From positions 1-16,085 of the forward strand of contig UQXT01000049.1 of NCBI GenBank assembly GCA_900545075.1: DNA of 16,085 nucleotides, in the 5' to 3' direction. This document shows, in pieces, positions 13,701 to 16,085 of the stretch. This stretch comes from an uncultured Collinsella sp. (lineage in GTDB: Bacteria > Actinomycetota > Coriobacteriia > Coriobacteriales > Coriobacteriaceae). The position numbers were made by a program, and so were the translations under genes. Below the pieces are notes generated by a model. That model worked only from the letters and a program-made list of their open reading frames with translations, had not been told where the DNA came from and made no database searches. How positions within the stretch are numbered: position 1 is the first letter of the stretch; every line of letters begins with the position of its first letter.

Positions 13701-14804
13701 CTACCCCCTCAGCGATTCGATGAGGAAGGCAGCAACTACGCCTGGGCCTCCAACCGAGGCGTAATACTTAGCACGCCCCAAGGCACCATCCGTCGCAAAA
13801 CTCGGATGCTCGTCGACCCAGCCCTCAGGATCTTTGAGGATGGTAGCGAGATTTGCGCGCTTCCACGGCTTGAGGTCGTCAAGCGAAAACTCCCCCGCGT
13901 CCAAGGCCGCTTGGAACTCCTTGGCCATCTGAACCAGGAACTCCTTATAGAACTTAGGCGCCAGGCGCACGTAGTTCCACATGTACGAATCGTACTTAAT
14001 GAGCTGATTGAACTTGAGCATACGCTCGACGTCATCACTTGCGTGGTCGCGGGCATAATCCTCTCGAATCCAACGCTCAATCTCGGCATACTCGGTATTG
14101 ACGCAAAAGACCTTAGCCGAAGAATTGACCGAGGAATTCTCGTTGTCCTGGCGATACGACAACACGGCATCATGCAGGTAAACAGCCTTATCGGCGCACG
14201 CGATCACCTTAAAGGCGAATGACGTGTCCTGAAAGGATGCCCCCGGAGTCGGCAGGAACTTAATGCCGTTGCGCTCAAGAAAATCGCGACGGTACACGGC
14301 CGACCAAATCGACGGCTTTTGCTTAAAGAACTGAGTCGTATCGCTCGGGTGCACCGGCTTGCCGCAGTCCTTGGCCTTAAACATCTCGTGCAGCGAACGG
14401 CGCTCCTCGGGCTTAGACCAGTAGAAATCAAAGTTAGCCTTCGCAAAGTCGGCATTATTGCTATCGGCGGCCGAGACAAGCTTTTCGAGTGCGTCGGGCG
14501 CCATAAAGTCATCGGACTCCAAGATGCCAACGTACTTGCCACGCGCCATCTCCAGACCGTGGTTCATTGAGTCGCCGTAGCCGCTGTTGACCTTGTCGAT
14601 CATCTTGACGCGCCCATCGCGCTCCATATACTCGCGGATAATCGCCGGCGAGTTGTCGGTCGACCCGTCGTTAATGCAGATGATCTCAATATCCTTGAGC
14701 GTCTGCGCCATGGCGGAATCGAGACACTCGCGCAGGTAGCGCTGAACATTGTAAATGGGAATAAGTAGCGACAGAACAGGGCTGCCAGAGGCGTTAGTAG
14801 ACAA
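13701..14804 (-). CDS. GT2 family glycosyltransferase (A1, ESDD type, TTG start), first gene of the operon
   Basis: The protein has 367 residues. The start is TTG at 14804, five bases after AAGGAG; a nearby ATG at 14836 is in another frame. It has VLSLLIPIYNVQRYLRECL, CINDGSTDNS, NSGYGDSMNHGL and ESDD (96-99), then PSIWSAVYRRDFL, FLPTPGASFQD and SYRQDNENSSVNS. These are nearly the same blocks as in A2, and the DNA of the first 300 bases is also very similar between the two. The C-terminus (YYASVGGPGVVAAFL) is different. The predicted role is a sugar transferase of a surface glycan, soluble or peripheral. It leads a run of five genes with gaps of 0-74 bp. Transcription probably starts in the divergent 256-bp region shared with the gene at 15061. 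Confidence 0.9.
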   Translation of the reverse strand: MSTNASGSPVLSLLIPIYNVQRYLRECLDSAMAQTLKDIEIICINDGSTDNSPAIIREYMERDGRVKMIDKVNSGYGDSMNHGLEMARGKYVGILESDDFMAPDALEKLVSAADSNNADFAKANFDFYWSKPEERRSLHEMFKAKDCGKPVHPSDTTQFFKQKPSIWSAVYRRDFLERNGIKFLPTPGASFQDTSFAFKVIACADKAVYLHDAVLSYRQDNENSSVNSSAKVFCVNTEYAEIERWIREDYARDHASDDVERMLKFNQLIKYDSYMWNYVRLAPKFYKEFLVQMAKEFQAALDAGEFSLDDLKPWKRANLATILKDPEGWVDEHPSFATDGALGRAKYYASVGGPGVVAAFLIESLRG

Positions 14805-14867
14805 ATGTGCTCCTTAGGAAATACCTGTCGTTTCATGGTATCAAAGGGTCAGCGCGCCAGCGGGCGT

Positions 14868-14876
14868 TTATATAAT
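14868..14876. promoter_or_regulatory. AT-rich core (TTTATATAAT) in the divergent glycosyltransferase intergenic region
   Basis: TATAAT on the plus strand (14871-14876) overlaps TATAAA on the minus strand (14873-14868), in an otherwise GC-rich region. Either could be a -10 element, for the operon at 14804 or for the gene at 15061. No convincing -35 is visible on either side. Confidence 0.35.
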
Positions 14877-14928
14877 CTATGGAGCCTCTTGCGGGCAAAG
14901 CAGCCCCACATCATGCGGCGGGCCCATG

Positions 14929-14947
14929 GCAGGTTCCTGCGTTTTAT
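14929..14947 (+). terminator. Small palindrome with T-run, possible early terminator
   Basis: GCAGGTTCCTGC (14929-14940) followed by GTTTTATT. The effective stem is only 4-5 bp, so it is weak. If the TATAAT at 14871 is active rightwards, it could end a short leader transcript before the gene at 15061. Confidence 0.2.
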
Positions 14948-14954
14948 TCAAAGC

Positions 14955-14985
14955 TTGCCGCCAAGGTGCGCCGAGCCTTTACAAT
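14955..14985 (+). promoter_or_regulatory. Possible promoter of the galactofuranosyltransferase-like gene
   Basis: TTGCCG (14955-14960), 19 bases, TACAAT (14980-14985), 75 bases before the ATG at 15061. The spacer is long. The same TTGCCG-N19 layout occurs before the A2 gene. Confidence 0.3.
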
Positions 14986-15060
14986 AGGACAGTCCCAAGG
15001 ACGTATTCGATAGCTTCCGTGCAGCGCTCGCCCGCCGCGCGTGAAAGGATATATTGCCCC

Positions 15061-16080
15061 ATGCCTTCAACCCTTCCCGCCCCCATCGACAAGCTCGCCA
15101 TCGTTGTCGTCACCTATAAGCGCCAGGAACTCCTGGCCAACCTGTTCGACTCTATGACCAAGCTCACTGCCGCGCCCTGGCGCATCGTGATTGTCGATAA
15201 CGAAAATTCGCGCGAGACCGAGGCCATGTGCGCCGCATTTAACGAGCGCCTGGCCAACCTGTGGGGCATCGACACCGAGCAGCCCGACGCGCAGGGCGGC
15301 ACCGACCGCGTCATCTACGCACCACAGCTCGAAAACGGCGGCGGTGCAGGTGGCTTCTCCGCCGGCACCAAATGCGCCTACGACCTGGGCGCCCAGTGGT
15401 TCTGGGTGATGGACGACGACGTGCTCGTCATCCCCGAAGGCATCGAACGCTTGGCCAAGTGGACCGACCGCTACGATGTTATCCAGGGTTCGCGCCTGGA
15501 CTTTGATGGCGGCGCCTTCTTTTGGCAGTACCAGCTCATCCTTTCGCTCGGCATCCCTAACCCCATCGCCAAGTGGGACCTGGGACCCGAGGGCTACCGC
15601 GCCATGAACCAGCTATGCTTTGAGGGCGGCATGTTCTCGCGCCGCGTGGTCGACAAGATCGGCCTGCCCGATGCGCGATTCTTCATCTACGGCGACGATG
15701 CCTGCTACGGCTACGTAGCCAGCCAACACTTCTCCGCCGCCGTTGTGGCCGACGTGGTTCTCAAGCGCGCCCGCGCCGTCTCTAACTGGGATATCGCCGG
15801 CAAGCGCCAGCTCAACTCTACGAGCGACACCAACCGTTACTACATCATGCGCAACCGAGGCTTCCTCGCTCGCTATATGCAGATCTACGGTGACTACCAC
15901 CCCATGCTGTTCCGCCTGGGCAATGCCGCGACCTTCTGCAAGGAATTCATTCGCCTGGCTGCGGTCGATAAGTGCTTTAAGACCGGCATTCCGGCGCTGC
16001 GGCGCGGCATGAAGGACGCCCGCAAGATCATCAAGGATCCCAACTGGAAGCCCATGCCGCCCATGAAGGACACCGAGTAA
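15061..16080 (+). CDS. GT2 family glycosyltransferase resembling galactofuranosyltransferases
   Basis: The protein has 339 residues from the ATG at 15061, which has AAAGGA upstream (spacing 11, a little long). The open frame extends back to 14926, but the added residues match nothing and the GT domain begins at KLAIVVVTYKR, so I place the start here. Motifs are VVVTYKRQELL (15-25), IVDNENS, NGGGAGGFSAG (92-102), WVMDDDV with DDD at 118-120 for metal binding, and FIYGDDACYGYV with GDD at 211-213. The GGAGGF block with DDD resembles GlfT1-like enzymes of actinobacterial galactan synthesis, also grouped in COG1216. It probably transfers a galactofuranose or rhamnose residue to a lipid-linked surface glycan in the cytoplasm. 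It diverges from the five-gene operon and likely serves the same polymer. Only five bases follow the stop. Confidence 0.9.
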   Translation: MPSTLPAPIDKLAIVVVTYKRQELLANLFDSMTKLTAAPWRIVIVDNENSRETEAMCAAFNERLANLWGIDTEQPDAQGGTDRVIYAPQLENGGGAGGFSAGTKCAYDLGAQWFWVMDDDVLVIPEGIERLAKWTDRYDVIQGSRLDFDGGAFFWQYQLILSLGIPNPIAKWDLGPEGYRAMNQLCFEGGMFSRRVVDKIGLPDARFFIYGDDACYGYVASQHFSAAVVADVVLKRARAVSNWDIAGKRQLNSTSDTNRYYIMRNRGFLARYMQIYGDYHPMLFRLGNAATFCKEFIRLAAVDKCFKTGIPALRRGMKDARKIIKDPNWKPMPPMKDTE

Positions 16081-16085
16081 CGGAA

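Noticed and set aside
12984..14222. A 412-codon plus-strand open frame across B1 and A1
   Set aside because: It spans the junction of two real minus-strand genes and has no motifs, so it is a compositional artefact.
14879..15013. Short plus-strand frame beginning at an ATG just after TATAAT
   Set aside because: The ATG is only two bases from the -10 hexamer, before any likely transcript start, and has no Shine-Dalgarno.
14926..15060. Upstream extension of the galactofuranosyltransferase-like gene
   Set aside because: The added 45 residues match no domain and overlap promoter-like sequence. The ATG at 15061 has AAAGGA upstream and starts right before the GT fold.

Overview
This window reads as a piece of a cell-envelope locus from a Gram-positive gut actinobacterium. 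Coriobacteriia, and most likely a Collinsella-type genome, is my best guess. The guess rests on tandem aromatic cell-wall-binding repeats (GWxxxGGxWYW..SGAMATG type), a GC-rich glycosyltransferase block, TTG and GTG starts behind strong Shine-Dalgarno sites, and Gram-positive signal peptides. No rRNA, tRNA, CRISPR array or transposase is visible.

Left part (1-6146, all minus strand): four consecutive genes for secreted proteins built from roughly 20-residue wall-binding repeats. In transcription order they are (a) 6146->4890, a repeat protein ending in a small His/Cys metal-site-like tail; (b) 4809->2599, a very long repeat array ending in an NlpC/P60-like Cys/His hydrolase domain; (c) 2333->1149, a GH25 muramidase followed by a short repeat tail; and (d) 1048->beyond the left edge, a signal peptide plus near-identical GC-rich repeat cassettes. 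A clear intrinsic terminator separates (b) from (c). Gene (c) seems to have its own promoter and a nine-codon upstream ORF. Repeat cassettes in (c) and (d) are almost identical at DNA level (59 of 60 bases in one stretch) while the flanking segments differ and are AT-richer, which points to recombination between repeats.

Middle (6147-7897, plus strand): an AT-richer two-gene insert with its own promoter-like site and a 19-bp inverted repeat at the -35 position. It encodes a DUF4869-type protein and a translationally coupled P-loop ATPase with a possible degenerate Toprim-like C-terminal half. Its last stop codon overlaps the stop codon of the opposing glycosyltransferase gene by four bases. 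This pair is unrelated to the envelope genes around it and is the best candidate here for an uncharacterised system.

Right part (7894-16080): a tightly packed minus-strand operon of five family-2 glycosyltransferases (14804->7894). It has the form A1-B1-A2-B2-C: a two-gene unit (A with ESDD, B with DADD/DSDD) has been tandemly duplicated and diverged, and is followed by an 828-residue protein with two GT2 domains. Divergent from it, on the plus strand, is a sixth GT2 enzyme resembling galactofuranosyltransferases (GGGAGGF, DDD, GDD motifs). Together these genes probably assemble a cell-surface polysaccharide. The neighbouring repeat proteins could be wall-anchored enzymes that bind such a glycan, but that link is inference.
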